A DNA stretch of 64,000 bases, taken from the NCBI GenBank assembly GCA_947566075.1, contig CANOIM010000008.1:24244-88243 (forward strand), given 5' to 3'. Both the position numbers and the translations under genes were made by a program. The notes below the pieces were generated by a model, which was not told the origin of the DNA, searched no databases, and saw only the letters and a list, made by a program, of their open reading frames with translations. Positions 38,802 through 47,082 of this stretch are shown piece by piece (positions within the stretch are counted from its first letter, which is position 1; every line of letters starts with the position of its first letter). Origin of the DNA: an uncultured Eggerthellaceae bacterium (GTDB lineage Bacteria; Actinomycetota; Coriobacteriia; Coriobacteriales; Eggerthellaceae).

Positions 38802-40130
38802 CTAGGCGATCGCCTCCTCTCCGCCTACAGGACCGCATACCTCTTCCTCAGCGCGCTCATAGGTCAGACCCTTGCGCGCACGGATAGCCGTCAATCCAGC
38901 CAACAAGCAACCAACGACCAGAGCCAAGCTGATGATGAACACCATGTTGAATCCAGGGCCGTCAACGAGAAGCCCCCAGAATATGGCCCCGAAGGCCGAG
39001 GCCAACGCTGACACCATGGATACGCGAGCATAGATGACGGTGTAATCCAACGAACCGAAGACGTAACGGACCAGCAGGGGCACCAAGACGACAGAGGCTG
39101 CGAAGCACACGCCGAAAAGGAAGCCGCCCACAGCGATGCAACCCACGAACCCAGGCAAGAGCCACATCATGGCCAGGCCTGCTAGGCCACAGGCCATGCC
39201 GAAGATCAGACCATAGCGTATGTTGCGATCACAGAGCGACCCGATGATGATCTTACCGAGCGCAGTTCCCACCATGCAGACCGAAGCGATCCAGACAACA
39301 GCACCAGCTGTGGCAGGATAGATCCCCTCGAATGAGCTGACATAGGAGGGCCAGTAGTTGAGCGCCACCGATACGAGCGTGATGAGCCCAGCGAAGGCTG
39401 CCACGATGTAGAACGTGGACGTCCTCATGGCTCGTTTGGATGACACGCCTTCTAGCACTGGCTCAGCAGAGGGTTCCTCCGGGGCTGATGCATGGGAGGT
39501 GAAGGGGGCCAGGCCCCGATCCGCTGGACGGCTCCTCACCGCGAAGAGGGTGAAGGGCAAGGAGAGCACCAAGCAGACCAGGCCGAATATGAGGAATGCC
39601 GTGCGCCAGCCTTCCGGACCCGAGGCGATCAATACGCCTCCGATGCCATTGAAGACCACGCCCCCTACCCCAGAGAACGCCATGCATAGACCAACGAAGA
39701 ACCCGACCCGGTCACGGAACCAGCGGGCGATCATCGTAGGAGCGGCAAGATACAACGTCACCGCTACCCCAAGCCCTATGAAAGCAGCCGATACATAGAA
39801 CTCCCAAAGCCCTTGGGCAAAGGAACGCCAGAGCAGGCCTCCTCCCACAAGGACCACCGCTGCTGACAGGATCACGCGCGCATCGTAGGCCTCCAAGAGC
39901 TTGCCAGCCACGGGGAGCGCCACGAGAACCGCCAGACCGGTGATGGTCATGGTCACCGCGAAGGCGGTTATGGGAACGCCAAGATAGGCAGCCACCGGGG
40001 CGAAGAATATGCCCGAACAGGAGAATGCGAGCGCGCTGGGTGCGAAACAGAGGATGACGCAAGTTACAACCACTAGATAATAGGGCAGTTTAGAGCCTCT
40101 CGCGGGATGAGGAATCGACTCTTCAGCCAT
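38802..40130 (-). CDS. MFS transporter, oxalate/formate-antiporter-like
   Basis: The 442-residue, 12-helix carrier resembles the OFA and monocarboxylate group: CSGIFFAPVAAYLGVPITAFAVTMTI at the start, GLGVAVTLYLAAPTMIARWFRDRVGFFVGL (helix 4 with an arginine pair), and a charged central loop (about residues 195-225) rich in Ala/Pro/Glu. GAGAGGAGCCTGTT precedes the ATG. It is divergent from the Mo enzyme with 442 nt between, and would move the enzyme's organic-acid-like substrate or product. Confidence 0.86.
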   Translation of the reverse strand: MAEESIPHPARGSKLPYYLVVVTCVILCFAPSALAFSCSGIFFAPVAAYLGVPITAFAVTMTITGLAVLVALPVAGKLLEAYDARVILSAAVVLVGGGLLWRSFAQGLWEFYVSAAFIGLGVAVTLYLAAPTMIARWFRDRVGFFVGLCMAFSGVGGVVFNGIGGVLIASGPEGWRTAFLIFGLVCLVLSLPFTLFAVRSRPADRGLAPFTSHASAPEEPSAEPVLEGVSSKRAMRTSTFYIVAAFAGLITLVSVALNYWPSYVSSFEGIYPATAGAVVWIASVCMVGTALGKIIIGSLCDRNIRYGLIFGMACGLAGLAMMWLLPGFVGCIAVGGFLFGVCFAASVVLVPLLVRYVFGSLDYTVIYARVSMVSALASAFGAIFWGLLVDGPGFNMVFIISLALVVGCLLAGLTAIRARKGLTYERAEEEVCGPVGGEEAIA

Positions 40131-40572
40131 AACAGGCTCCTCTCAGGAGTGTGTAGCTTATTAGGTGGTCGATCAACGGCTCGTGCGAAAGCAAGCAGCT
40201 CTCAGCGGTTCTGAAGCCATCATACGCATGACCTGGGGTGCACCGCAATGGTCAGTCCGCTCCGATTGTCCGTAAGGCCGAAGAAGACGACAGCCCGAAG
40301 ATCAGCCTCTGGGCACGCTAGGTGGCGTGGCGGGGCCCAACCCTGGATCCTAGGCCATCAAAGATGGGCACGAGCATCTATATGTCCATCCATCCCCCTC
40401 ACTCCTCAGCCCATGGCCGTTGCCAAAGAGCGAAAGCTCCCCGTAAAAAGAGAACACGGCGATACGTGCATCCCGGATATGGGGAAAGGAGGCCTGCGGC
40501 CCACCATCTGTGGTTCGAAAGCCCCATCGAACATGATCGAGGGGACCAACTTCAAAGAGAAGGAGAAGGATC
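40131..40572. other. 442-nt divergent intergenic region between the MFS and Mo genes
   Basis: The region must hold the promoters of both divergent genes, but no convincing -35/-10 pair, long inverted repeat or terminator was found by eye. An AGAAGGAGAAGGATC ribosome site ends it at the Mo gene start. The short open frames here look random. Confidence 0.4.
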
Positions 40573-42831
40573 ATGGCTGAAAATCCTGTTGGAACCACTG
40601 TTGAGAATGAGGAGGGCATCGAGATCAAGCGAGCCGGTTGCTTCTTCTGCCATGTGCGCTGCGGCGTGCTGGTCAAGAAGAAGGATGGCCGCATCATCGA
40701 CATCGTAGGCGACCCGGATTGCCCGCATAACAAGGGCTTCGTCTGCTCCCGCTTGGAGAAGGGCCGCTATCTTGAGGGCTTCGTCTATAACCCCAACCGT
40801 CTGAAGAGGCCGCTCAAGCGCATCGGCAAGCGCGGAGGGGGTCAATGGGAGGAGATATCCTGGGATCAAGCCTTTGACGAGATAGCCGCGAAGCTCTCCG
40901 AGCTGCGAGATGAGTACGGTGCCGAGACGCTTGCCTTCACCGAGGGCACGGCGCGCACCTGGACGTGGCTGCACTACAAGTTCACCAATCTGTTCGGATC
41001 CCCCAACACCGGCGGCAACGGCACCATCTGCTACAGTTCTGACATGTGGCTTGAGCCCTGCACCTATGGCGGATTCTGCTCTGACAAGTCTGACTGGGTG
41101 AACGCTGACCTGGTGGTGCTCTGGGGCCGCAATACTGACATCTCCGAGCCGCTGCTGTGGGACTGGGTATCTAACAACCGCAAAGAACGCGGTGCCAAGC
41201 TCTTGGTCATCGACCCACGCTGCTCCGAAGTGGCCCAGCAGGCAGACCTCTGGCTGCAGATCCGTCCGGGCACTGACGCCGCCTTGGCCTTGGGCATGAT
41301 CAACATCATCATCCAAGAGGACCTCTATGACCACGAATTCGTGGACGAGTGGTGCGTGGGCTTCGAAGAGCTCAAAGAACGCGCCGCAGAGTACCCGGTG
41401 GATAAGGTGTCTGAGATCACCTGGATCCCCGAAGAGCAGATCATCCAGGCAGCGCGCATGTATGCCACCATCAAGCCCGCTTGCCTGCCCTGGGGCCAGA
41501 AGGGCGGCGACGCCAGCGGCATAAACGCCACGTCCACCATCCGCGCCAAGGCCATCCTGCGCGCCATCACCGGCAATATAGACAAGAAGGGCGGAGACCA
41601 GCTGGCACCCCCGTCCCGCTTCCCACCATCGTTCTATGAGCACTATGCCCTTCCCCCGGAGCAGCGCGACAAGATGATCGGCAATGACCGCTTCCCGGGG
41701 CTCACCTACAAAGGGTGGGACATCATCTCCCAGGCCTATCCGTCGTTCTACCCCTACGCCAACGCACCGCTGCTGTTCCGGGCCATGCGTGACGGCGATC
41801 CCTACCCCGTGAAGGCTCTCATCGTCCAGGCGGACAACCCCGTAGTGGCCTTCTCTAACACGAAGCTCGTGGTGGAAGCCCTCATGAACCTGGACCTGCT
41901 GGTGGTCCATGACTACTTCATGACGCCCACCGGCGCCCTGGCAGATTACGTGCTCCCGGCGGCCACCTGGCTGGAGCGGCCTGACAACTGCTACACGGTG
42001 ATGAATCACCGGCCGATGTACTTCGGGGCCCAGGCTCGCGTCATCGATCGCTTCGAAGGCGGCACGGACGTGGACTTCCGGGATGACTACGAGTTCTGGT
42101 GGGGCCTGGCAAGCCGCCTGGGCCAGGAGGACCAATGGTGGGGGCCGCACGCAGAGGATATGCTCAACTTCCAGCTGGAGCCCATGGGACTCACCCACGA
42201 GAAGTTCTACAACGACGTGAAGTACATGGTGGGCCAGAAGAAGGTAGAGAAGTACAAGGAGCCTGGCTTCAAGTTCCTCACGCCTTCTGGCAAGGTAGAG
42301 CTCTACTCCTCGGTCATCGAGAAGCTCTCTGAGGAGATCGGCGGAAACTTCGATCCGTTGCCATTCTTCGAATACCCCGCCCTCAGCTCAGAGAAGCATC
42401 CCGAATGGGGCGACGAATATCCCCTGGTCATGATCACGGGCGCGCGCTTCATGCCCTTCTATCATTCCGAGCATCGCCAGCCTGGTCCCTATCGTGACCT
42501 GCATCCTGACCCGATCTTCGATATCCATCCAGATACAGCGGTTGATCTGGATATCCGCGACGGCGACTGGTGCTGGATCGAGACCGCCGTGGGACGCATC
42601 AAGCAGCGCGCTCGCAAGAACTCCTGCGTGGATCCCCGCGTCATCAACGTGCAGCACGACTGGTGGTTCCCGGAGAAGGAAGAGGCCTATCCGTCACTGT
42701 TCGGCATCTTCGAGTCCAACGCTAACGTCATCCTGGATGATTCTCCTGAATCGCTCGACCAGTTGATCGGCGCTTGGCAGCAAACAGGCGTTGCCGCGAA
42801 GGTATATCGCTGCGAAGAGGGCGAATACTAG
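40573..42831 (+). CDS. molybdopterin/tungstopterin enzyme, acetylene-hydratase-like
   Basis: The 752-residue enzyme has an N-terminal [4Fe-4S] motif C23-x2-C26-x3-C30 with C58, ISWDQAFDEIA at 95-105, a probable metal-ligand C153 in GNGTICYSS, the phrase EWCVGFEELKERAAEYPVDKVSEIT, and a C-terminal MoCo domain (HPEWGDEYPLVMITGARFMPFYHSEH). The FVxxWCVGFEELKER segment is nearly that of Pelobacter acetylene hydratase as I recall it. There the residue after the second cluster Cys is the catalytic Asp13; here it is H27. So acetylene hydration is unlikely, and a reductive dehydroxylase-like reaction is favoured. No signal peptide and no adjacent Fe-S partner are present. Confidence 0.88.
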   Translation: MAENPVGTTVENEEGIEIKRAGCFFCHVRCGVLVKKKDGRIIDIVGDPDCPHNKGFVCSRLEKGRYLEGFVYNPNRLKRPLKRIGKRGGGQWEEISWDQAFDEIAAKLSELRDEYGAETLAFTEGTARTWTWLHYKFTNLFGSPNTGGNGTICYSSDMWLEPCTYGGFCSDKSDWVNADLVVLWGRNTDISEPLLWDWVSNNRKERGAKLLVIDPRCSEVAQQADLWLQIRPGTDAALALGMINIIIQEDLYDHEFVDEWCVGFEELKERAAEYPVDKVSEITWIPEEQIIQAARMYATIKPACLPWGQKGGDASGINATSTIRAKAILRAITGNIDKKGGDQLAPPSRFPPSFYEHYALPPEQRDKMIGNDRFPGLTYKGWDIISQAYPSFYPYANAPLLFRAMRDGDPYPVKALIVQADNPVVAFSNTKLVVEALMNLDLLVVHDYFMTPTGALADYVLPAATWLERPDNCYTVMNHRPMYFGAQARVIDRFEGGTDVDFRDDYEFWWGLASRLGQEDQWWGPHAEDMLNFQLEPMGLTHEKFYNDVKYMVGQKKVEKYKEPGFKFLTPSGKVELYSSVIEKLSEEIGGNFDPLPFFEYPALSSEKHPEWGDEYPLVMITGARFMPFYHSEHRQPGPYRDLHPDPIFDIHPDTAVDLDIRDGDWCWIETAVGRIKQRARKNSCVDPRVINVQHDWWFPEKEEAYPSLFGIFESNANVILDDSPESLDQLIGAWQQTGVAAKVYRCEEGEY

Positions 42832-42842
42832 GAAGCATCTGT

Positions 42843-42877
42843 GCAAGCCGGGCGTCCGCATGCAGCGTCCGGCTTGC
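42843..42877 (+). other. intercistronic hairpin after the Mo enzyme gene
   Basis: A perfect 9-bp stem, GCAAGCCGG (42843-42851) with CCGGCTTGC (42869-42877), starts 12 nt after the Mo gene stop. Only TTG follows, so partial attenuation or RNA stabilisation is likelier than full termination. The first Mo cluster has a hairpin in the matching place (7471-7526). Confidence 0.6.
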
Positions 42878-42915
42878 TTGAGAGGAATGGACACCTATAA
42901 GAGAGAGGATGAGCC

Positions 42916-43137
42916 ATGGCATCTGACATCGATAAGCTCTATGGTGTGAGCGAAGAGGATATCGCCAAGCTGAAGGGTGAGGGCATCGAGACCATCGAGC
43001 AGTTCTACGATATAGCGAAGTACCCGGACTCCCGCGCGGAGCTTTCCGAGAAGATCGGCGTGGACAGCTTCACCCTTGAATCCTGGTCATCCACCGCAGG
43101 GAATTACATCCTCATGATGAATTGCGAATGGGATTAG
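42916..43137 (+). CDS. helix-hairpin-helix mini-protein (DUF4332-like)
   Basis: The 73-residue protein contains one helix-hairpin-helix pair: LYGVSEEDIAKLKGEGIETIEQFYDIAKYPDSRAELSEKIGVDSFTLESW (residues about 8-57). The pattern matches small DUF4332 proteins. GAGAGAGGATGAGCC precedes the ATG. It lies between the Mo enzyme and the zinc-ribbon gene. HhH modules bind nucleic acid or act as protein adaptors; a docking role for the enzyme is speculative. Confidence 0.78.
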   Translation: MASDIDKLYGVSEEDIAKLKGEGIETIEQFYDIAKYPDSRAELSEKIGVDSFTLESWSSTAGNYILMMNCEWD

Positions 43138-43146
43138 GGGGCTATC

Positions 43147-43362
43147 ATGTGCTTCAGACCACCTGAGGCCGGGACGGGAGAATTCGTCTGCCCTGGCTGT
43201 TATGTCGTCATCGCGCCCAATCCGGATGGCACCTGTCCGGAATGCGGCGCTCAGATGCGCGAACCTGACGCAGCAGCAGCGTCTCCCTCAGCTCCGGCCC
43301 CAGCCCCTGCAGCTCCCGGAGCGCCTGCTCCGCCTTCAGCTCCCCAACCGCCTCAAGGCTGA
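43147..43362 (+). CDS. MCFRP zinc-ribbon mini-protein with Pro/Ala tail, copy 2
   Basis: The 71-residue protein opens MCFRPPEAGTGEFVCPGC and continues with CPECGAQM, giving a four-Cys zinc ribbon (residues about 15-36), then a Pro/Ala-rich tail to the end. It is the counterpart of 7207-7434: same opening, ribbon and tail type, and again the last small gene behind a Mo enzyme. It starts 9 nt after the HhH gene and is followed by a terminator. Confidence 0.8.
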   Translation: MCFRPPEAGTGEFVCPGCYVVIAPNPDGTCPECGAQMREPDAAAASPSAPAPAPAAPGAPAPPSAPQPPQG

Positions 43363-43383
43363 AAGAGCACTGCACAGCAGCGT

Positions 43384-43409
43384 GAAGAGCCCCGGAAACG
43401 GGGCTCTTC
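43384..43409. terminator. bidirectional terminator between convergent genes
   Basis: GAAGAGCCCCG and CGGGGCTCTTC form an 11-bp stem around a GAAA loop, midway between the zinc-ribbon stop and the NYN-gene stop on the other strand; GCATTT follows on the plus strand. Confidence 0.85.
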
Positions 43410-43430
43410 GCATTTCAAGGGACTTGATCA

Positions 43431-43979
43431 TCAGCCCTGCTGGCTCTCATCCCGCAGGGCTTCCAGCTTGGCCCTGACCTCAGGGGAGAGGCGGTCGGCC
43501 ACGGTGCGCTTCTGGGCTATGGCAGGGCTCTCATCCTCATGGACCTCACGCCTATGAAGCTCCATCTCTTGGCAGAACCCCTCAGCGCTCATGCGGTCAA
43601 CCCCTCCACCGAAGACCGCGTCTTGGATGCCTGCGTCACTGGATACCACCAGTGTTTCTATGCCGCGCTCCTTCGCGTCGAAGGCAAGCTTCTCGATGAG
43701 CCTATCCGCCGATTGCCCCCGACGCGTGAACATGACGCGCACTGACCCTACAGTGGTGTCTGATTCCTGTACCGCGTAGGCATTGTCTGCCGCGTCGAAG
43801 ACCACGATGGCCTCGCCACCCCGGCCCGCAAGATCTATCACATCGTTGATGAGCCGCTCCCGGGCTTGGTTGAACGTGTCATCCGTGTAGTCCGGCAAGT
43901 TGATGAGGTCATAGCGGCTGCCCGAGCGGATGACGTTGTAGCCATCCACGATGAGCAGGCGGCGCCTATCCTTGGTCAC
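43431..43979 (-). CDS. NYN-domain ribonuclease, YacP/Rae1-like
   Basis: The 182-residue protein has the PIN/NYN fold of YacP: LLIVDGYNVIRSG with the first Asp (residues about 8-20), AIVVFDAADNAY, VMFTRRGQSADRLIEKLA, and LVVSSDAGIQDAVFGGGVDRMSAEGF. Bacillus Rae1 cleaves ribosome-bound mRNA. It overlaps rlmB by 14 nt, the classical rlmB-yacP pairing seen in Gram-positive bacteria. Confidence 0.9.
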   Translation of the reverse strand: MTKDRRRLLIVDGYNVIRSGSRYDLINLPDYTDDTFNQARERLINDVIDLAGRGGEAIVVFDAADNAYAVQESDTTVGSVRVMFTRRGQSADRLIEKLAFDAKERGIETLVVSSDAGIQDAVFGGGVDRMSAEGFCQEMELHRREVHEDESPAIAQKRTVADRLSPEVRAKLEALRDESQQG

Positions 43980-44754
43980 GGTTCTGCCTCAACCATTCGT
44001 ACATGAAGGCCGTGGAAGCCTGGGCTACGTTCAAGGAAGAGAGCTCCCCATACATAGGCAGGCGGCATTCCAGGTCAGACCCTTTGCGCACCAGCTCAGA
44101 GACGCCTTTCTGCTCATTGCCCAGCACCAGTGCTATGCGCCCTTCCAGGTTGGTGTCCCAGAGCACCTCCTCGGCATGTTCGGTGGCAGCTACCACCCAG
44201 AAGCCCGCTTCCTTCAACCGCTCCATGGCCTGGGATATGTTCGGCACTTGAGCCACGGGGATATGGGCTATGGCCCCCGCAGAGCTCTTGTAGGTGGCCG
44301 CCGTAACGTGAGCCGAGCGCTTGTTGGGGATGACGATCCCCGCAGCGCCCACGCATTCCGCCGAACGGGCGATGGCTCCTAGGTTACCCGTATCCGTCAG
44401 ATGATCGCAAAGGATGACAAGAGCACGCCGGTGCTGTTCGAACTGCTCATCAGCACGGGCGATGACCTCTTCAAGGGCAGCGTAGGGAAACGGCGCCGCA
44501 AGCGCCACCACCCCTTGGTCGGCTATCTTGCGCTGCCGCTCTTCGGTGGCCTTCGCGGCGGATGCACGCACCATGTCTTCAATGCGCTTGCGAGGCACGT
44601 CCTTCACGGGGATGGACCGCTGCTTGCACTTGCGCAGGATGTCCTTCACCAAGGTGTCCCTATCCAGATTATCTGCCAGGCACACCTCTTTGATGGGCAT
44701 CCCGCTGCGAAGCGCTTCCAGAACGGGCCGCTTGCCTTCTATATAGTCAGCCAT
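43966..44754 (-). CDS. rlmB: 23S rRNA 2'-O-methyltransferase, RlmB/TrmH family
   Basis: The start at 44754 (MADYIEGKRPVLEAL) follows GAGGAGCCCC. The 262-residue SPOUT enzyme has the N-terminal substrate-binding domain to about 95 and the knotted domain with LVILCDHLTDTGNLGAIARSAECVGAAGIVIP, ALVLGNEQKGVSELVRKGSD and the C-terminal LPMYGELSSLNVAQASTAFMYEW motif. It likely methylates G2251 of 23S rRNA or a related site. Confidence 0.93.
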   Translation of the reverse strand: MADYIEGKRPVLEALRSGMPIKEVCLADNLDRDTLVKDILRKCKQRSIPVKDVPRKRIEDMVRASAAKATEERQRKIADQGVVALAAPFPYAALEEVIARADEQFEQHRRALVILCDHLTDTGNLGAIARSAECVGAAGIVIPNKRSAHVTAATYKSSAGAIAHIPVAQVPNISQAMERLKEAGFWVVAATEHAEEVLWDTNLEGRIALVLGNEQKGVSELVRKGSDLECRLPMYGELSSLNVAQASTAFMYEWLRQNRDQG

Positions 44755-44814
44755 GGGGCTCCTCATCCTCTCAGATCCGATATGACCCTAGAGGATACCC
44801 CATGATGCGGAAAG

Positions 44815-45159
44815 CTACTGTTGGGCGGCGGCCACCGTCACCTCTGCGGCCTGCTGGGCCCGCAGAACATCGTCACCATCAACGCTGGCAGCTATCTCAG
44901 CCACCCGCGCGGCGAAGGCATCCCGCTGCTCCTTCGTCATGGTCTGCATCTGGGCGCGGATGATGTCATCCCGCAGCTCTTCCGTACGGTCAGCGGTCTC
45001 AGCCTGGAGCTCTGTGGCTATCTCTTTGCCTTGATCCACCGTGACCTGGCCCTTCTTGACCAGGGTTTCCAGGATCTCTTGGGACTTGTCAGCCCCCATG
45101 GCCAGAGCACCCACTCCTGCGAGGAATATCTGACGGAAAGGATCTGTTACGTTCGTCAT
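44815..45159 (-). CDS. phasin-like helical protein
   Basis: The 114-residue protein matches the small PhaI/PhaF-like phasin pattern: FRQIFLAGVGALAMGADKSQEILETLVKKGQVTVDQGKEIATEL (residues about 8-51), then a helical tail ending in Ala/Gln. No polyester synthase is in the window, so granule binding is not implied; such proteins are common near stress and housekeeping genes. GGAGGCGTTTCAACC precedes the start. Confidence 0.75.
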   Translation of the reverse strand: MTNVTDPFRQIFLAGVGALAMGADKSQEILETLVKKGQVTVDQGKEIATELQAETADRTEELRDDIIRAQMQTMTKEQRDAFAARVAEIAASVDGDDVLRAQQAAEVTVAAAQQ

Positions 45160-45215
45160 GGTTGAAACGCCTCCTTGGATTCACGGCTGCTTTGCCTGGC
45201 TCCAAGGATGACGCA

Positions 45216-45241
45216 AACGCCCCAGCCGAAGCCGGGGCGTT
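45216..45241 (-). terminator. terminator after proS
   Basis: AACGCCCC/GGGGCGTT arms with inner GGCTTCGGCT pairing give a long GC stem, followed by TTTGCG on the minus strand, 35 nt after the proS stop. Confidence 0.8.
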
Positions 45242-45275
45242 AGATATCGTTTCCGAATGGTTTGCGGCTGGGGAG

Positions 45276-47030
45276 CTATTCGAAGAGGCCCGCGAAGATG
45301 GTGACGCCGCCGCGGCTCATGTCGATCATGCGCTTGTTGGCGAAAGCGAGCAGCTCCGGCAGGGCATCTATCAAGAAATCACTGCGCTCTCCCGTGAGGC
45401 GGCGCTTGATCTCAACCTTACCCTCAGCCAACCCGCGCTTGCCCACGATGATCTGAAGCGGCCAACCGATGAGGTCAGCATCAGCGAACTTCACCCCAGC
45501 CCGCTCGTCGCGGTCATCGATGGCCACTTCGAAGCCGAGCTTCTGGCAGGCCTGGGCTATCTCTTCCGCTTTCGGCTGGACCAGATCATCGCCCACCTGA
45601 AGCGGGATCACGCACACATGGGCCGGAGCCACGGCCAACGGCCACTTGATGCCGTTCTCATCATTGTGCTGCTCTACGATGGCTGCCAGGGTGCGGGAGA
45701 CGCCCACTCCGTAGCACCCCATGATGAAGGGCTGTTCCTTACCATCCTTGTCAAGATAGGTGGCTCCCATGCTCTCAGAGTACTTGGTGCCCAGCTGGAA
45801 CACCTGGCTCACCTCGATGCCCCGAGCGCCCTTGAGCGCACAGTGGCATTCAGGGCAGGAATCCCCGGGCTTCACCACACAGAGGTCCGCCCACTTATCC
45901 ACGGTGAAATCACGACCAGGGGCGGCGCCCAACAGGTGATAGCCCTCTTCATTGGCACCCACCACCCATTGGGGGATGCCCTTCAGGGAGGAATCCGCTA
46001 CGATGCGCGCCTCTTCCGGCAGTCCCACAGGACCCATGGAGCCCTTATGCAGGCCGAAGGCCTTCATCTCGTCATCAGTCAACAACGTGAAGCCCTCTAT
46101 GGCCCGCGCGGCCTTGATCTCATTCAGCTCATGGCAACCGGGAATGAAGAGCACCACCAGATCCCCTTGCTCATCCTTGCCCGAAAGCGCCTTCACCGTG
46201 GAGGACTCAGGGATATCCAAGAACTGCGCCAGCTCTTCGATGGTATGGATCTCAGGCGTAGCGATCTTCGTGAGCTCAGAGACATTGTGGGTGGTGGGAT
46301 GGGGGATGCACTCCCCCGCTTCGGTATTGGCCGAATAGCCGCAATCGCAATAGACCAGCTCCGCTTCGCCGCTTTCAGCCAGGGCCATGAATTCCGTGGT
46401 CACCTTGCCGCCGATCTGGCCGGAATCAGCCTCCACGCCGCGCCACTCCAAACCGCACCTATCACAGATGCGCCCATAGGCCTCAGACATGGCATCATAG
46501 GTCTCCTGAAGGGATTCCTGGGAATCATGGAAGGAATAGGCGTCCTTCATGATGAACTCACGGCTGCGAAGGAGCCCGAAGCGCGGCCGGATCTCATCGC
46601 GGAACTTCACTTGGATCTGATACAACGTGAGCGGGAGCTGCTTGTAGCTACGCAGCTCATCCCGCACCAGGGAGGTGATGAGCTCTTCATGGGTGGGCCC
46701 TAGGCAGAAGCCGCGGTCATGGCGGTCATTCAGACGCATGAGCTCAGGACCATAGTCATCCCAGCGGCCGCTTTCTAGCCAGAGCTCCGAAGGCTGCAGG
46801 GCGGGCATCATGATCTCATAGGCACCGGTAGCATCCATCTCCTCGCGGACGATGGCCTCTATCTTCTTGAGGACGCGAAAGCCCAGGGGCAGGAACGTGT
46901 ACACACCGCTGGCGGTCTTGCGAAGCATGCCCGAGCGCAAGAGCAGCTTATGGCTGGCTATGTCAGCATCAGCCGGGTCTTCCTTGAGCGTGGGGACATA
47001 TAGGTTCTTAAGACGGAGTATCTCGTGCAT
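45276..47030 (-). CDS. proS: prolyl-tRNA synthetase, bacterial type with editing insert
   Basis: The 584-residue class II synthetase has motif 1 around FLPLGFRVLKKIEAIVREEMDATGAYEIMMPALQPSELW, motif 2 FRDEIRPRFGLLRSREFIMKDAYSF, and motif 3 CYGVGVSRTLAAIVEQHNDENGIKWP. A YbaK-like editing domain lies between motifs 2 and 3 (about residues 225-385), where STVKALSGKDEQGDLVVLFIPG is visible. The anticodon domain closes the protein. Confidence 0.97.
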   Translation of the reverse strand: MHEILRLKNLYVPTLKEDPADADIASHKLLLRSGMLRKTASGVYTFLPLGFRVLKKIEAIVREEMDATGAYEIMMPALQPSELWLESGRWDDYGPELMRLNDRHDRGFCLGPTHEELITSLVRDELRSYKQLPLTLYQIQVKFRDEIRPRFGLLRSREFIMKDAYSFHDSQESLQETYDAMSEAYGRICDRCGLEWRGVEADSGQIGGKVTTEFMALAESGEAELVYCDCGYSANTEAGECIPHPTTHNVSELTKIATPEIHTIEELAQFLDIPESSTVKALSGKDEQGDLVVLFIPGCHELNEIKAARAIEGFTLLTDDEMKAFGLHKGSMGPVGLPEEARIVADSSLKGIPQWVVGANEEGYHLLGAAPGRDFTVDKWADLCVVKPGDSCPECHCALKGARGIEVSQVFQLGTKYSESMGATYLDKDGKEQPFIMGCYGVGVSRTLAAIVEQHNDENGIKWPLAVAPAHVCVIPLQVGDDLVQPKAEEIAQACQKLGFEVAIDDRDERAGVKFADADLIGWPLQIIVGKRGLAEGKVEIKRRLTGERSDFLIDALPELLAFANKRMIDMSRGGVTIFAGLFE

Positions 47031-47082
47031 GCGCCTTCCCTCTCTTTTGCCGAAGGCGCTTCACGGTTGAGCCACCGGGTGG

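Noticed and set aside
40552..42198. 548-residue minus-strand open frame opposite the second Mo enzyme
   Set aside because: It is a codon-bias shadow of a gene with clear family motifs.
45162..46703. 513-residue plus-strand open frame opposite proS
   Set aside because: Antisense shadow; proS has all class II motifs and the frame crosses the proS terminator.
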